Assembly (NCBI RefSeq): GCF_002000985.1
Contig: NZ_CP018822.1
Coordinates: 1,878,001-1,942,000, forward strand
Length of the DNA stretch: 64,000 nt
Source of the DNA: Streptococcus gallolyticus subsp. gallolyticus DSM 16831
Lineage (GTDB): Bacteria; Bacillota; Bacilli; Lactobacillales; Streptococcaceae
Direction: 5' to 3'
The notes beneath the pieces are model-generated. The model had not been told where the DNA came from. It made no database searches and worked only from the letters and a program-made list of their open reading frames with translations. This document shows, in pieces, positions 26,266-41,675 of the stretch (within the stretch, counting starts at the first letter, position 1; each line of letters opens with the position of its first letter). A program made the position numbers and the translations under genes.

Positions 26266-26308
26266 AAAACCAGTTCTGAATGTTGACGTTCAGGACTGGT
26301 TTTGTTTA
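26266..26308. terminator. terminator between convergent nitroreductase and GH1 genes
   Basis: AAAACCAGTTCTGAA / TTCAGGACTGGTTTT arms with one mismatch (26266-26280 and 26289-26303), then TGTTTATAAA; A-rich on the other side, so possibly bidirectional. Confidence 0.8.
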
Positions 26309-26360
26309 TAAAATCAATGACAAGAGAAGATTACACTCATTATTGATTGAATTTTTCTTT

Positions 26361-29704
<3,344 letters not shown>

Positions 29705-29740
29705 AGCTAACCTCTTTTTGTAATTTTTGTCATTTTGTTT

Positions 29741-29754
29741 TGTAAAATTTTACA
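29741..29754. promoter_or_regulatory. palindrome in bglP leader, candidate operator
   Basis: TGTAAAATTTTACA is a perfect 14-bp palindrome just downstream of the bglP -10 box, suited to repression by the divergent RpiR protein. Confidence 0.5.
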
Positions 29755-29759
29755 CCCTC

Positions 29760-29788
29760 ATTGTAGTTCTTTTTGAAAACGATGTCAA
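29760..29788 (-). promoter_or_regulatory. bglP promoter with cre site
   Basis: Minus strand TTGACA (29783-29788), 17-bp spacer, TACAAT (29760-29765). TTGAAAACGATGTCAA (29773-29788) fits the cre consensus and covers the -35 box. Confidence 0.85.
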
Positions 29789-29813
29789 TATTTTTTGATA
29801 TTTTTTATAATTA

Positions 29814-29845
29814 TTTTTGACATTTTTGTCAAAAACGCTTAAAAT
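29814..29845 (+). promoter_or_regulatory. rpiR-type promoter with inverted repeat
   Basis: TTGACA (29817-29822), 17-bp spacer, TAAAAT (29840-29845). The -35 is embedded in TTTTTGAC / GTCAAAAA (29814-29821 and 29828-29835), a likely autoregulatory operator. Confidence 0.75.
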
Positions 29846-29870
29846 ACTTGATTAGAAAGGTATTTTGATT

Positions 29871-30620
29871 ATGAACATTTTACAAAAAATGCAACTCCAC
29901 GAACAAGAATACTCAAAATCTGAAGCAAAAGTTTATCACTTTCTCAAGGAGAATTTTGAGAAATTAGAAACGTTGACAATTACTAGAATTGCAACAAATT
30001 CACATACTTCTACATCTGCCGTCCTACGATTTTGCCAAATTTTGGGCTATAAAGGATTTAAAGATTTTCGCTACGATGCTATCAATTATATTCATCAAAA
30101 GCCAAAAGAAGAAAACGAAGATATTCTTGACCAAATTGCGGATAATTATAGCGTTATTCTAAATCAAATGAAACATTTAGAACGTCAAGCAATTGACGAA
30201 CTTGTTGATTGTATTTTAAAAAGACAGCATCTGCATATTCTTGGTATTTTTCTATCATCACTCCCTGCAAGGTACTTACATTTTGGTTTACAAGATTTAG
30301 GTATCGCTAGTCAATTAGCAAGTGATTTAAACAGCGGAAATCATCTTTCCAATATTATTGATGAAGAAGATACACTTATTATGTTTTCTATTTCAGGGTC
30401 GTCAGCCAATTTCAATAACACATTAAGTGCTATCTCAAAAAATATGCCACAGAACTCCTATCTAATTACATTAAATGAGCACGCTGCTGCCGCGAAATAC
30501 TTTAACCATGTCATTACTCTTCCTGGAAATTCCATTTCAAAACAATCTATTGTAGATACGCAGGCTATCACTATGATTTTTGTTGAGATTTTGCTCAATA
30601 TGGCTCATCGAAAATTATAA
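29871..30620 (+). CDS. RpiR-family regulator of the beta-glucoside operon
   Basis: A 249-residue regulator with an RpiR-type helix-turn-helix (ITRIATNSHTSTSAVLRFCQ) and a C-terminal SIS domain (LIMFSISGSSANFNNTL). ATG 29871 is used; an in-frame TTG at 29865 is closer to AAAGG and is an alternative. It is divergent from bglP-bglA with about 165 bp of shared control region, so it should regulate that operon in response to a sugar phosphate. Confidence 0.9.
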   Translation: MNILQKMQLHEQEYSKSEAKVYHFLKENFEKLETLTITRIATNSHTSTSAVLRFCQILGYKGFKDFRYDAINYIHQKPKEENEDILDQIADNYSVILNQMKHLERQAIDELVDCILKRQHLHILGIFLSSLPARYLHFGLQDLGIASQLASDLNSGNHLSNIIDEEDTLIMFSISGSSANFNNTLSAISKNMPQNSYLITLNEHAAAAKYFNHVITLPGNSISKQSIVDTQAITMIFVEILLNMAHRKL

Positions 30621-30652
30621 AGAGGTTGGAACCTATTGTTCCAACCTCTTTT
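30619..30652. terminator. terminator between convergent rpiR-type gene and smpB
   Basis: AAAGAGGTTGGAAC / GTTCCAACCTCTTT perfect arms (30619-30632 and 30638-30651) with a 5-base loop; A and T tracts on both sides allow bidirectional use. Confidence 0.9.
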
Positions 30653-30694
30653 AACGATTATCACAGACTAAAAGTCTCTGTAAGTATTTCCTAT

Positions 30695-31162
30695 TTACCT
30701 TGCATTGAAATTTTTCATTTGGCGTTTGATGTCGCGGTCTTGTTCACGGCGTTTGATGGTCTCACGTTTATCATAATCATGTTTCCCTTTTGCCACACCA
30801 AGCAAAACTTTAGCGAAGCCATTTTTCAAATAAACTTTAAGTGGTACAAGGGTCATCCCTGTTCCTTTTAGGTCATTTGATAATTTTTCGATTTCGCGTT
30901 TTTTTAGCAATAATTTACGAGTGCGCTCAGGGTCTTGATTCCAAATATTTCCTTGTTCAAAAGGTGAAATATGGACATTAATCAGCCAAGCTTCACCATT
31001 TTTGATTTGGGCATAGCCATCTTTGAGCTGAATACGTGCAGCACGAACGCTCTTGATTTCTGTTCCTGTCAGAACAATCCCTGCTTCAATTGTATCAACG
31101 ATGTTATAGTCATGACGCGCTTTTTTATTTTGTGCAACGACATTTCCGTCACCTTTTGGCAT
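30695..31162 (-). CDS. smpB: SsrA-binding protein SmpB
   Basis: A 155-residue tmRNA-binding protein. Conserved stretches are [37 protein letters not shown] and the basic C-terminal tail [19 protein letters not shown]. It brings tmRNA to stalled ribosomes for trans-translation. It lies directly downstream of rnr, the usual streptococcal arrangement, linking ribosome rescue to RNA decay. The tmRNA gene itself is not in this window. Confidence 0.97.
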   Translation of the reverse strand: MPKGDGNVVAQNKKARHDYNIVDTIEAGIVLTGTEIKSVRAARIQLKDGYAQIKNGEAWLINVHISPFEQGNIWNQDPERTRKLLLKKREIEKLSNDLKGTGMTLVPLKVYLKNGFAKVLLGVAKGKHDYDKRETIKRREQDRDIKRQMKNFNAR

Positions 31163-31208
31163 ATTAGATACCTCTCTTGAAAATTAGTGATTATCTTAAT
31201 TAGCAGTT

Positions 31209-33542
31209 TTATTTTTTAGCTTTACGTGATTTTTTCTTAGCAACTTCTTTGTAGAAAGGTTTCTTGCCTGACTTTTTAGAAGTTGAAGCGGAAGATTTAC
31301 GATTTCGTGGTTTGCTTGATTTTGAACCTTTGTGTTTATCCGCTTTTGGACGACGTTTTTCTTTACCAGAACGGTCTTTGCGTGATTTTTTAACTTTCTC
31401 TACCACATCATACTCACTTGGAATGTATTCAAAGTCAATATCGCCAGTTTCTTTATCAGCACGTGTTAATTTGATTTTAATCGGTTGACCAACACGGAAA
31501 ACTTTTCCTGATTTTTCACCTTGAAGGGTCAATGTACGTTCGTTGTAATTGTAAAATTCTGGCAGAGTTGTGATGTGAACAAGTCCTTCGATTGTATTTG
31601 GCAATTCGATGAACATCCCAAATTTCACGACACTAGCAACCACACCGTCAAATTCCTGACCAACGTATTCTTCCATGTATTCGGCTTTTTTCATGGCTTC
31701 AACAACACGTTCAGCATCAATAGCACGACGTTCAAGGGTTGAAGATGACGTTGCCAATTCTGGAATCACATTTCTAAAGTGTTCGATTTTCTCATCAGTG
31801 AGTTGTGTGTATTCGCGAATCATGCGGTGAACAAGCAAATCAGGATAACGACGAATTGGACTTGTGAAGTGAGTATAGTACTCCGCAGCCAAACCATAGT
31901 GTCCGTGATTATGCTCAGAATAACGTGCTTGTTGCATTGAACGAAGAAGCATCATGTTTAACACTTCTGCGCCTGGTTTACCTTCCACTTTTGCCATGAA
32001 ATCTTGCAAAGCTTGTTGAGTGATTTTATTAGCTGTACCATGGATTTGAACGCCAAAAATGCTAGCATAATCAAGGAATTTTTGTAATTTTTCAGCTTTT
32101 GGTTCTTCATGGATACGGTAAATAAATGGCAATTTACGTTTTGCAAAATGCTCTGCAACTGTTTCATTAGCTGCCAACATGAAAGATTCAATCATGCGTT
32201 CAGCAATACCACGTTGACGAAGCACAATATCAACTGGCATTCCTTTATCATTAACAATAATCTTGGCTTCGCTCGTATCAAAGTTAAGAGCACCGCGGCG
32301 CACGCGCATGGTTTCAAGAATATTGTGAAGAGCAGTCATATGATGAATAGAGTCAACGATTGGTTGGTATTGCTCAATCAATTCTTCATCACCAGCAATA
32401 ATGTCATTGACATCGCTGTAAGTCATACGGAAAGTTGTCTTAATGACTGATTGACAAATTTGGTGATTAACAACGTGACCATTGCGGTCAATTTCCATTA
32501 AACATGATTGTGTCAAACGGTCAACATTAGGATTTAACGAACAAATACCATTTGACAAACGTTCAGGCAGCATTGGAACTACACGGTCAGTCACATAAAC
32601 TGATGTCCCACGAGTAACGGCTTCACGATTAAGCGCAGAGCCTTCTGTAACATAGTATGAAACGTCCGCAATATGAACACCGAGCTCAAAATTACCATTG
32701 TTGAGCAATTTAATATGGACAGCGTCATCCAAGTCTTTGGCATCCGCACCATCAATGGTAAAGGTGATTTCATTACGCAAATCAACACGCCCAATCATGT
32801 CTTTTTCAGACGGCGCATCTGGAACCGCATTGGCTTCAGCCATAACATCTTCTGGGAATTCTGATTTGATGTCCATTGATTCAAGGACTTCAAGCACATC
32901 AATACCAACATCACCTTGGTGTCCAACGATGTCACGCACATGACCAACAAAATAATCATGACCACGTGTTGGGTATTTATCAATGTCAACCTTGATAATC
33001 TCAGTGCCGTCAAGCAAAACAGGCTCTTTCTTGATATAAATCTTTTGTTGAATTTTTTGATTTTTAGATTTAATGTAACCAGCGTATTTTGGTTTTTCGT
33101 CATCAAGAATAAATTTCCCAACAACCGTTTTTAAGCTACGCTCAACAATGCCGACAATGCGAACCTCAGCTGCTGTACCTTTCAAGCGATTAGCTGGCTT
33201 TTTAACAACCGCTTCAACCGTATCTCCGTCAACCGCATGACCAACATCATTACGTCCGACAAACATGTCATCTTCATTTTCGTCAACCGCTAAAAAACCA
33301 AAACCAGCTTTGTTAGCACGAAAAACACCCGTAACGGTGATTTCTTTTTTCTTCTCTATTTTTTTACGAAGAGCAAGGTTCCCATGGTCATCAAAACGCA
33401 GTTTTCCTTGACTTTCCAATTTTGAAATCTCTTTGATAAGCTTTGGAAATTTTTCAGCGCCAGCCATGTCTAGCCCAGCAGCCAATTCATTAATATTGAC
33501 TTTTCCATGCTCCTCTAAATAAGCAATAATTTTTTCGTTCAT
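31209..33542 (-). CDS. rnr: ribonuclease R
   Basis: A 777-residue RNB-family 3'-5' exoribonuclease: N-terminal winged-helix and cold-shock-like domains, RNB catalytic domain (about residues 240-570, with TIDGADAKDLDDAVH and HFTSPIRRYPDL), an S1 domain (GQEFDGVVASVVKFGMFIEL) and a Lys/Ser/Arg-rich tail. It degrades structured RNA. No clear Shine-Dalgarno site is seen before the ATG at 33542. It is co-oriented with secG upstream and smpB downstream. Confidence 0.97.
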   Translation of the reverse strand: MNEKIIAYLEEHGKVNINELAAGLDMAGAEKFPKLIKEISKLESQGKLRFDDHGNLALRKKIEKKKEITVTGVFRANKAGFGFLAVDENEDDMFVGRNDVGHAVDGDTVEAVVKKPANRLKGTAAEVRIVGIVERSLKTVVGKFILDDEKPKYAGYIKSKNQKIQQKIYIKKEPVLLDGTEIIKVDIDKYPTRGHDYFVGHVRDIVGHQGDVGIDVLEVLESMDIKSEFPEDVMAEANAVPDAPSEKDMIGRVDLRNEITFTIDGADAKDLDDAVHIKLLNNGNFELGVHIADVSYYVTEGSALNREAVTRGTSVYVTDRVVPMLPERLSNGICSLNPNVDRLTQSCLMEIDRNGHVVNHQICQSVIKTTFRMTYSDVNDIIAGDEELIEQYQPIVDSIHHMTALHNILETMRVRRGALNFDTSEAKIIVNDKGMPVDIVLRQRGIAERMIESFMLAANETVAEHFAKRKLPFIYRIHEEPKAEKLQKFLDYASIFGVQIHGTANKITQQALQDFMAKVEGKPGAEVLNMMLLRSMQQARYSEHNHGHYGLAAEYYTHFTSPIRRYPDLLVHRMIREYTQLTDEKIEHFRNVIPELATSSSTLERRAIDAERVVEAMKKAEYMEEYVGQEFDGVVASVVKFGMFIELPNTIEGLVHITTLPEFYNYNERTLTLQGEKSGKVFRVGQPIKIKLTRADKETGDIDFEYIPSEYDVVEKVKKSRKDRSGKEKRRPKADKHKGSKSSKPRNRKSSASTSKKSGKKPFYKEVAKKKSRKAKK

Positions 33543-33767
33543 AATTTGTGATTGTAAGTATTCCTAGTAAAAATCAGGCATAAAATGCCTAGCTAGGCTT
33601 AACTCAATAATTTTCCTCTCGTATTCTACTTTATTCTAACAGGTCGTAAACAAGACTTTTACGACTTCATAATAAAAAATGAGCTGAGTGACCAGCCCAT
33701 GAATTTTCGTACAAAATTCAAGATGCGCAGCCAACGTAAGCCACTATTTAGCCTCGTTAGTTGCTAT

Positions 33768-34004
33768 CTATTTACTTGATAAAATCGCTAGCGCCAAAGC
33801 AATTGCTAGCCAAAAGAAAACTAGAACTGCTGTAAAACGTTGCATAAACGCTTCGAAGCCACGCGCTTTAGTACGTTCAAACAAAGCTTCTGAACCGCTG
33901 TTATCAAATACATTGCTACTTGGATTTTTTTGTGGTTGCAAGAAAATAGCAATCACAATAATAACAGATAATACCAGCAAAGTTGTCAGTAGTATATTGT
34001 ACAT
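33768..34004 (-). CDS. secG: preprotein translocase subunit SecG
   Basis: A 78-residue protein with two membrane segments: MYNILLTTLLVLSVIIVIAI at the N-terminus and VLVFFWLAIALALAIL at the C-terminus, separated by an Asn/Ser-rich loop, as usual for SecG. ATG 34004 matches other streptococcal SecG N-termini as I recall them, better than GTG 34013. It is the accessory subunit of the SecYEG channel. It lies between rpmG and rnr in conserved order. Confidence 0.95.
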   Translation of the reverse strand: MYNILLTTLLVLSVIIVIAIFLQPQKNPSSNVFDNSGSEALFERTKARGFEAFMQRFTAVLVFFWLAIALALAILSSK

Positions 34005-34131
34005 CTTTTTCACTAAGAACGCGTCAGAAAGTTATTTTCAAATCAATTGAATTGGTCATGATTTGACACTTTCAGTCTGAGTTCTATTCCTTTCCTACAC
34101 TATGGTCTTGATTATTCTAACATAAAAATCC

Positions 34132-34278
34132 CTAAGATTCAATATGTAAGGTCACTTTTCGCTCTTTCGGACAATATTTTAAGACCTGAATACGCTCTGG
34201 ATGAGTTGTTTTATTTTTACTTGTCAAATAATTCTTACTGCCACAACTGCTGCATTTTAAATTAATCTTTATTCTCAC
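34132..34278 (-). CDS. rpmG: 50S ribosomal protein L33
   Basis: A 48-residue L33 read from a GTG start at 34278: [20 protein letters not shown], then a basic stretch and [16 protein letters not shown]. The first zinc pair C-x-x-C is intact. The second reads C-P-K-E rather than C-x-x-C, as I recall for this streptococcal paralogue. The GTG overlaps the TGA stop of the upstream pmrA-like gene by 4 bases, and AAGGAAA sits upstream, so translation is coupled. The gene is easily missed because of its size and start codon. Confidence 0.92.
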   Translation of the reverse strand: MRIKINLKCSSCGSKNYLTSKNKTTHPERIQVLKYCPKERKVTLHIES

Positions 34279-35450
34279 ACGATTTCCTTAACTTTTAAGT
34301 ATTTTCTAAAATTAATAAGGCTCCAGACAAAGTTTACAAAGACAATAAGACTAGTCACGTAGAAAACCGAACGATATCCCAAACCAGTTGCGATTGCTGA
34401 CCCAATAAAAGGTCCAATAACTTGTCCCATATTCATAAACATTTGATTATAGCTAAAAATACGTGAAATTCCCTCGCGTGGTGTGATTTTAGTCAACAAT
34501 GAATTGATACTCGGCATCAACGCACCTGTACCAAAACCATACAAGAAGCGGACAATACCTAATTGCAATGAATTCTGAGCAAGGGCGCAAAGCACATACA
34601 TACTAAAGCTATAAAATAGAGCAATCAAAAGTAATCTATGATTACCTATTCTATCACCAATTTTCCCAAGAGTCGAGCTTGAGAGCATACTTGAAAATCC
34701 TAGTGCTGATACAATCAAACCAGAGATAAACATCAAGTTCTCTGTTTGACCAAGATGACGAATATACAAGGTCAAAATTGGGGCAATAGATTGTGCTGAT
34801 ACTTGGATAATCATGCTAGTCACAAAAAGACCAATTAAAATTTGCTTATCCTTAATTGAGGAGAATAGCTCACGTGTTGATAGAGCTTCTGCCTTAGTAA
34901 CTGGTTGAAAATCTTCTTTAACAAGAAAAACGGTCATCAGATTACAAATCAATAAAATAAAGCCGACCAAAAGAAAAACTTGACGAATGCCCAAGATTTC
35001 AGCAAGAACACCACCCAATAACGGTCCTACCAAACTACCACCGATAACACCAGTTGCTAGTGTTCCAAGCGCATAACCTGAACGATTTTTGGGAGCTTGA
35101 CTGGCGATCAAGGCTGTTGAATTAGGGACATAGCCAGAAAACAAACCGTTCAAAATACGCAAAACTAATAACCAAAAGACGTTAGGAACAAAGGCTAAAC
35201 CACCCATGGTAAAAGTCATCACCAAACTCGCTCTTACCATCATTGGTTTACGACCATAACGGTCTGCCAAACGTCCCCATACTGGAGCAATAAGAGCCGA
35301 AGTTAAAGCTGATAGTGACACCGCTAGACCAGCATACCATTCTACCTTATTTTTAGGTGCTCCAAGTTGTTCAACATATAAAGCCATAAAAGGCATGACA
35401 AGTGAAAAGCTTGCCCCAGTAAAAAAGTTACCAAGCCAAGCTACCCGCAA
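34275..35450 (-). CDS. pmrA: MFS multidrug efflux transporter, PmrA-like
   Basis: An MFS exporter of at least 391 residues with about 12 membrane segments and the [13 protein letters not shown] motif between segments 2 and 3. Sequence and position (coaE upstream, rpmG-secG downstream) match the streptococcal fluoroquinolone/multidrug pump PmrA. The TTG at 35450 is the first usual start, but it has no ribosome site. The frame continues upstream as SEINWKQN, which resembles the N-terminus of homologues. An AGAGGG site there implies a non-AUG start (ATT about 35480) after an in-frame stop at 35487. Confidence 0.88.
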   Translation of the reverse strand: MRVAWLGNFFTGASFSLVMPFMALYVEQLGAPKNKVEWYAGLAVSLSALTSALIAPVWGRLADRYGRKPMMVRASLVMTFTMGGLAFVPNVFWLLVLRILNGLFSGYVPNSTALIASQAPKNRSGYALGTLATGVIGGSLVGPLLGGVLAEILGIRQVFLLVGFILLICNLMTVFLVKEDFQPVTKAEALSTRELFSSIKDKQILIGLFVTSMIIQVSAQSIAPILTLYIRHLGQTENLMFISGLIVSALGFSSMLSSSTLGKIGDRIGNHRLLLIALFYSFSMYVLCALAQNSLQLGIVRFLYGFGTGALMPSINSLLTKITPREGISRIFSYNQMFMNMGQVIGPFIGSAIATGLGYRSVFYVTSLIVFVNFVWSLINFRKYLKVKEIV

Positions 35451-35600
35451 GTTCTGTTTCCAATTAATTTCACTGTTAATGATTATTCACCCTCTTTTCT
35501 AAAAAACGTCAATTGATATTATAGCACAATATTAGTCAAATGAGAAAGAAAGTTGCCTATACAAGTATTGTTTTTTAATCACTAAAAATAAAGCTAAAAA

Positions 35601-36194
35601 TCAGTCCGATAATGTGTGTAACAATCGGTCAACCTGCTCTTTTAGCGCTTGTAGATTACCACGATTGTCTAGTAATTTATCAGCGTAAGCTTTTTTAGCT
35701 TCTGTTGACATCTGACTCGCAATGCGCTTTTGTGCTTCAGAACGCGTGTAATGATTTCGCATCACTAAACGGTCTAACTGCGTCTTTTCATCAACATAAA
35801 CTAACCAGACCTCATCAAACCAATCCATATAATCAAGTTCAATCAACAGCGGAATATCCATGAAAAAAACTTCCTCTGTCTGGGCTAATTGATTCCGACG
35901 ATTAGCTAATTCTTGACGAATAATCTCATTTTGCAGCCTTGATGATTTTGCCATCATCTCTTTATTTCCAAAAATAACTTTTCCTAATTTTTGACGGTCA
36001 AGCTCTCCGTTTTCTTGCAGGATGTTATTTCCAAGCCATTCAACTAAAGTTTGATACAGCTTGCCACCTTTTTCTTGCAATTCATGCACAACCTGGTCTG
36101 CATCAATAACCTGATAGCCCTGTTTTCGAATTTCAGCCACAACTGTTGATTTTCCCGAAGCAATTCCGCCCGTGATTCCAATAATTTTTGTCAT
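35601..36194 (-). CDS. coaE: dephospho-CoA kinase
   Basis: A 197-residue P-loop kinase with [14 protein letters not shown] (Walker A) and the conserved [10 protein letters not shown], catalysing the last step of coenzyme A synthesis. ATG 36194 overlaps the mutM stop by four bases (ATGA), so it is normally translated by coupling. No independent ribosome site is visible, which may matter now that mutM is truncated. Longer frames from 36215 or 36206 lie inside mutM. Confidence 0.95.
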   Translation of the reverse strand: MTKIIGITGGIASGKSTVVAEIRKQGYQVIDADQVVHELQEKGGKLYQTLVEWLGNNILQENGELDRQKLGKVIFGNKEMMAKSSRLQNEIIRQELANRRNQLAQTEEVFFMDIPLLIELDYMDWFDEVWLVYVDEKTQLDRLVMRNHYTRSEAQKRIASQMSTEAKKAYADKLLDNRGNLQALKEQVDRLLHTLSD

Positions 36195-36808
36195 CGTTTT
36201 TGACATGCAGGACAAAGGTGTGTCCCACGACCTCCTACTTTGATTTTTTCAATCGGCGTTGCACAACGTGGGCAAGGTTCGCCCGTCTTACCGTAAACTT
36301 GCAAAAACTGCTGCATATTGCCATCCTCACCAAAGGCATTATGATACGTTCTGATTGTTGTTCCACCTTTAGCAATTCCTAACTGTAAAATCCGAATAAT
36401 CTCGTCATGCAACAAAGCTATTTCCGAATCTGTCAAACTTAAACTGACACGCTCTGGGTGAATTTTCGCTGCCCAAAGCGCCTCATCAACGTAAATATTT
36501 CCAAGCCCCACAACCAAGGTTTGGTCTAAAAGATAAGGCTTGATAATCTTCTTGGAAGCCTTCAATTTTCTAGTAAACTCTGATAAGTCAAATGTTTCCT
36601 TTGTCGGTTCAGGACCGAGCTTTTTCTTTTGAAAATAAGCTTCTATCTGATTTGGATACAACAATTCCATTGTCCCAAACTTACGAACATCTTGATAAAC
36701 CAACGTTGAACCATCATCAAGTTGAAAAAGAACATGAAAATGTTTGTTATCAGGCACCTGTTCTGGAAAAAGCAAATACTTACCTTCCATTCGCATCATC
36801 TTTTTCAC
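36191..36808 (-). pseudogene. mutM: mutM (formamidopyrimidine-DNA glycosylase), 5'-truncated
   Basis: The frame retains MutM from [20 protein letters not shown] to the zinc finger [19 protein letters not shown], about 200 residues. Full MutM has about 273. Missing are the roughly 70 N-terminal residues that carry the catalytic Pro-Glu (MPELPEVE) and first beta-sandwich strands. The 238 bp up to era contain no such sequence in any frame. The open frame starts at a GTG with poor context. Without Pro2/Glu3 the protein cannot act as a glycosylase. The 3' end may persist because coaE translation depends on it. Confidence 0.85.
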
Positions 36809-37045
36809 TAGCTTTTCCGCTCGGGTTCAATTGAGAACCTCTCGCCTTTCCTTTCTAAACATCATTTCAAGAATAGAGGGACAGCCTTTAATCCGTGTTC
36901 GAAGTAACACGAACAAATCCCTCTCCTTTCTAAAATTCATTTAATTCTTGATTGAGCATTTCTACGCTTATTATAAAACAGAGTGCTGCTTTTAAGCAAA
37001 CACTCTGCTTTAGTGTTATTTTTGACAAAGCTACCTAGGCTACGC
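36809..37045 (-). other. scar region between era and truncated mutM
   Basis: No functional gene is seen where the mutM 5' end should be. On the minus strand two similar purine-rich blocks, TTTAGAAAGGAGAGG (about 36919-36933) and TTTAGAAAGGAAAGG, look like duplicated ribosome-site segments about 75 bp apart. A 29-codon frame (TTG start, ends TGA) lies between them and is in the same frame as the mutM remnant. Confidence 0.5.
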
Positions 37046-37942
37046 TTAATATTCTTTCTCGTTGTAACCAAAGTCAGCAAGGTCAAGTTTTTTATCACGC
37101 CAATTTTTCTTAACTTTAACCCATGTTTCAAGGTAAACTTTGTCACCAAGCATGATTTCAATATCACGACGTGCCATTTTACCGATTTTCTTGAGCATTG
37201 CCCCTTGCTTACCGATAATAATCCCTTTTTGGCTATCACGTTCAACCATAATTGTCGCACGGATATGCACTTTATCCGTTTCAGGGTCACGTTTCATAGA
37301 TTCAACGATAACCGCAACAGAATGTGGCACTTCTTGTTCAGTCAATTTCAAGATTTTTTCACGAATCATTTCTGACACCAAGAAACGTTCTGGGTGGTCA
37401 GTAATTTGGTCCTCAGGGAAATATTGGAACCCTTCCTCCAAATTATCTTTCAAAATGTTCATCAATGTTTCAACATTGTTCCCTTGAAGAGCTGAAATTG
37501 GCACAATTTCTTTGAAATCCATTTGACTACGGAAATCATCAATTTGTTCCAAAAGTTGGTCTGGGTGCACTTTGTCAATCTTATTAATGACTAAGATGAC
37601 AGGAATTTTAGCAGCCTTCAAGCGCTCGATAATCATATCATCACCCTTACCACGCTTTTCATCAGCAGGCACCATAAAAAGGACTGTTTCAACTTCACGA
37701 AGAGTGCTGTAAGCAGATTCCACCATGAAATCACCAAGTGCATTTTTGGGCTTATGAATCCCAGGTGTGTCAATAAAGACAATCTGTTCCGTATCCGTCG
37801 TGTAAATTCCCATAATTTTATTACGAGTTGTTTGAGCTTTATCACTCATGATAGCAATTTTTTGCCCCATAACATGATTTAAAAATGTTGATTTTCCAAC
37901 ATTTGGGCGACCTAAAATCGCTACAAAACCTGATTTAAACAT
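37046..37942 (-). CDS. era: GTPase Era
   Basis: A 298-residue Era GTPase: G1 [10 protein letters not shown]3 DTPG, G4 NKID, and a C-terminal KH domain ([20 protein letters not shown]). It binds 16S rRNA for 30S maturation and is essential in most bacteria. The gene follows dgkA and ybeY as in other streptococci. The best ribosome site (AAAGGAG) is 27 nt from the ATG, with a small GGGCGTT/AACGTCC hairpin between them. Confidence 0.97.
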   Translation of the reverse strand: MFKSGFVAILGRPNVGKSTFLNHVMGQKIAIMSDKAQTTRNKIMGIYTTDTEQIVFIDTPGIHKPKNALGDFMVESAYSTLREVETVLFMVPADEKRGKGDDMIIERLKAAKIPVILVINKIDKVHPDQLLEQIDDFRSQMDFKEIVPISALQGNNVETLMNILKDNLEEGFQYFPEDQITDHPERFLVSEMIREKILKLTEQEVPHSVAVIVESMKRDPETDKVHIRATIMVERDSQKGIIIGKQGAMLKKIGKMARRDIEIMLGDKVYLETWVKVKKNWRDKKLDLADFGYNEKEY

Positions 37943-38000
37943 AAGATATAAAGGACGTTAAACGCCCTACTCCTTTCAATTCTCTCTAACTAAGTTTTGG

Positions 38001-38408
38001 CTATTCACCAAAAATCAAGGCAATAATTTTCGGTACAAAAATAATCAATCCTGTTAAAACAGCATAGCCTGAAATGACTAAAACCGCACCTGCTGCCATA
38101 TCCTTAGCATTTTTAGCCAACATTGAAAAATGGTAATTGCTAGCAAGGTCGACCACATTTTCAATCGCCGAATTAATGATTTCAAACGTGATGACTAAAA
38201 AGATTGCCAGTAGCAAAAAGAGCCACTCAATCGCCGAAATTCGAAAAACAGCGCCAGCTATGCTCGCCAAAATAGCTGAAACCATATGCTTGCGCATGTT
38301 TCTTTCTTCTTTGAAGGCTGTAATAATACCTGTAATGGCAAATTCCATACTCGCTACTAACGTGCGATTTTTCCACTTTTTAGGTGAATTATTGTCTCTT
38401 GAGTCCAT
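38001..38408 (-). CDS. dgkA: undecaprenol/diacylglycerol kinase
   Basis: A 135-residue integral membrane kinase with three membrane segments and the conserved [20 protein letters not shown] motif including the catalytic Glu. It phosphorylates undecaprenol in Gram-positives, feeding cell-wall lipid carrier recycling; the S. mutans homologue is linked to acid tolerance. Its start overlaps the 3' end of ybeY by 20 bp, so translation is coupled. Confidence 0.95.
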   Translation of the reverse strand: MDSRDNNSPKKWKNRTLVASMEFAITGIITAFKEERNMRKHMVSAILASIAGAVFRISAIEWLFLLLAIFLVITFEIINSAIENVVDLASNYHFSMLAKNAKDMAAGAVLVISGYAVLTGLIIFVPKIIALIFGE

Positions 38409-38886
38409 AGGCAGTTAAAATCTCTTCCTGTAAAGTAAACATTTCTTTTTCTTCTTCAGGGGTGTAATGATCATAACCATTGATATGTAAAAAGCCATGT
38501 ACTGCAAGGAAGCCCATTTCACGTTCAAATGAATGTCCATATTCTTCTGCTTGTTCACGCGCTTTATCAACCGAAATGAATAATTCACCGATGTAAGCGT
38601 CAAATTCATCTAGCATTTCAGCCAGTTCAGGATTTTCTTCTAAGTCTTCTTCTGAAAATGACAGACTTGATTCTGGTTTGTATTCTAAGCTGATAACATC
38701 TGTTGGACGGTCTGTGTCACGGTATTCCAAGTTCAACTCATGACTACGTTCATTTGTCACAAAAGTCACGGCCATTTCTTTATTGTCTTTACCTGTCTTT
38801 TCAGCTGCAAATTGTAATAAATCAAGGGTTTGTTTTTTTATTGCTTCTGAAACTTGACCAGTTTCATCTATCATTTCAACGTACAT
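38389..38886 (-). CDS. ybeY: endoribonuclease YbeY
   Basis: A 165-residue metalloprotein with the zinc motif [11 protein letters not shown] near residues 132-142. It acts in 16S rRNA 3'-end maturation and ribosome quality control. It is first in the ybeY-dgkA-era unit; dgkA begins inside its 3' end. No long leader or riboswitch is seen upstream. Confidence 0.96.
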   Translation of the reverse strand: MYVEMIDETGQVSEAIKKQTLDLLQFAAEKTGKDNKEMAVTFVTNERSHELNLEYRDTDRPTDVISLEYKPESSLSFSEEDLEENPELAEMLDEFDAYIGELFISVDKAREQAEEYGHSFEREMGFLAVHGFLHINGYDHYTPEEEKEMFTLQEEILTAYGLKRQ

Positions 38887-39050
38887 ATAAATCTTCTTTC
38901 AAACTAATTATATCAAGGCTATTATACCATAATAAAATAAAGCCCGCTACTGTACGCTTTACAACACTCATCCCCGCTATCTCAAGAATTTAGCAGGTCA
39001 ACTTTTGTCATTTTTTATTTTTTAACTGACAGCAAGATTGATTTTCTCAT

Positions 39051-39083
39051 AAAAAAGAAGTAGCTCGGGGTAAAGCTACTTCT
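39051..39083 (-). terminator. terminator after the amylase gene
   Basis: Minus strand AGAAGTAGCT / AGCTACTTCT arms (39074-39083 and 39056-39065) followed by TTTTTTATG. Confidence 0.88.
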
Positions 39084-39128
39084 TCAAGGAGGAGTGTTAA
39101 GGACTAGTTCTCATCAGAAGTCCTATCA

Positions 39129-41459
<2,331 letters not shown>

Positions 41460-41534
41460 TCACAATCTGCTCAATTGAGGAAAGTAGAATGGTTGTTAAA
41501 ATTGTTTTATAGGCAAGTCCTCCTAAATTTTTAT

Positions 41535-41548
41535 TGCAATCGGTTGCA
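41535..41548. promoter_or_regulatory. amylase operator (CcpA or MalR type)
   Basis: TGCAATCGGTTGCA is a near-perfect palindrome fitting cre (TGNAANCGNWNNCA) and also MalR-type LacI-family sites. It covers the expected transcription start of the amylase promoter. Confidence 0.75.
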
Positions 41549-41560
41549 TATTTCTTTTTT

Positions 41561-41588
41561 ATTATATCACAAAAAATCCCCAACGCAA
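41561..41588 (-). promoter_or_regulatory. amylase promoter
   Basis: Minus strand TTGCGT (41583-41588), 16-bp spacer, TATAAT (41561-41566) with an extended TGA element. The predicted leader is about 190 nt. Confidence 0.8.
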
Positions 41589-41675
41589 CAAAAAAACTAA
41601 AAAATTTAGACAATTTAATCTATTTTTTGCCCACTATCAAAAAATTGGTCTCAAAAAAACACATTATGAAATCAA

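Noticed and set aside
36744..36944. Plus-strand frame of 66 codons over the mutM scar
   Set aside because: It has no ribosome site and its translation is the antisense of the MutM remnant and spacer.
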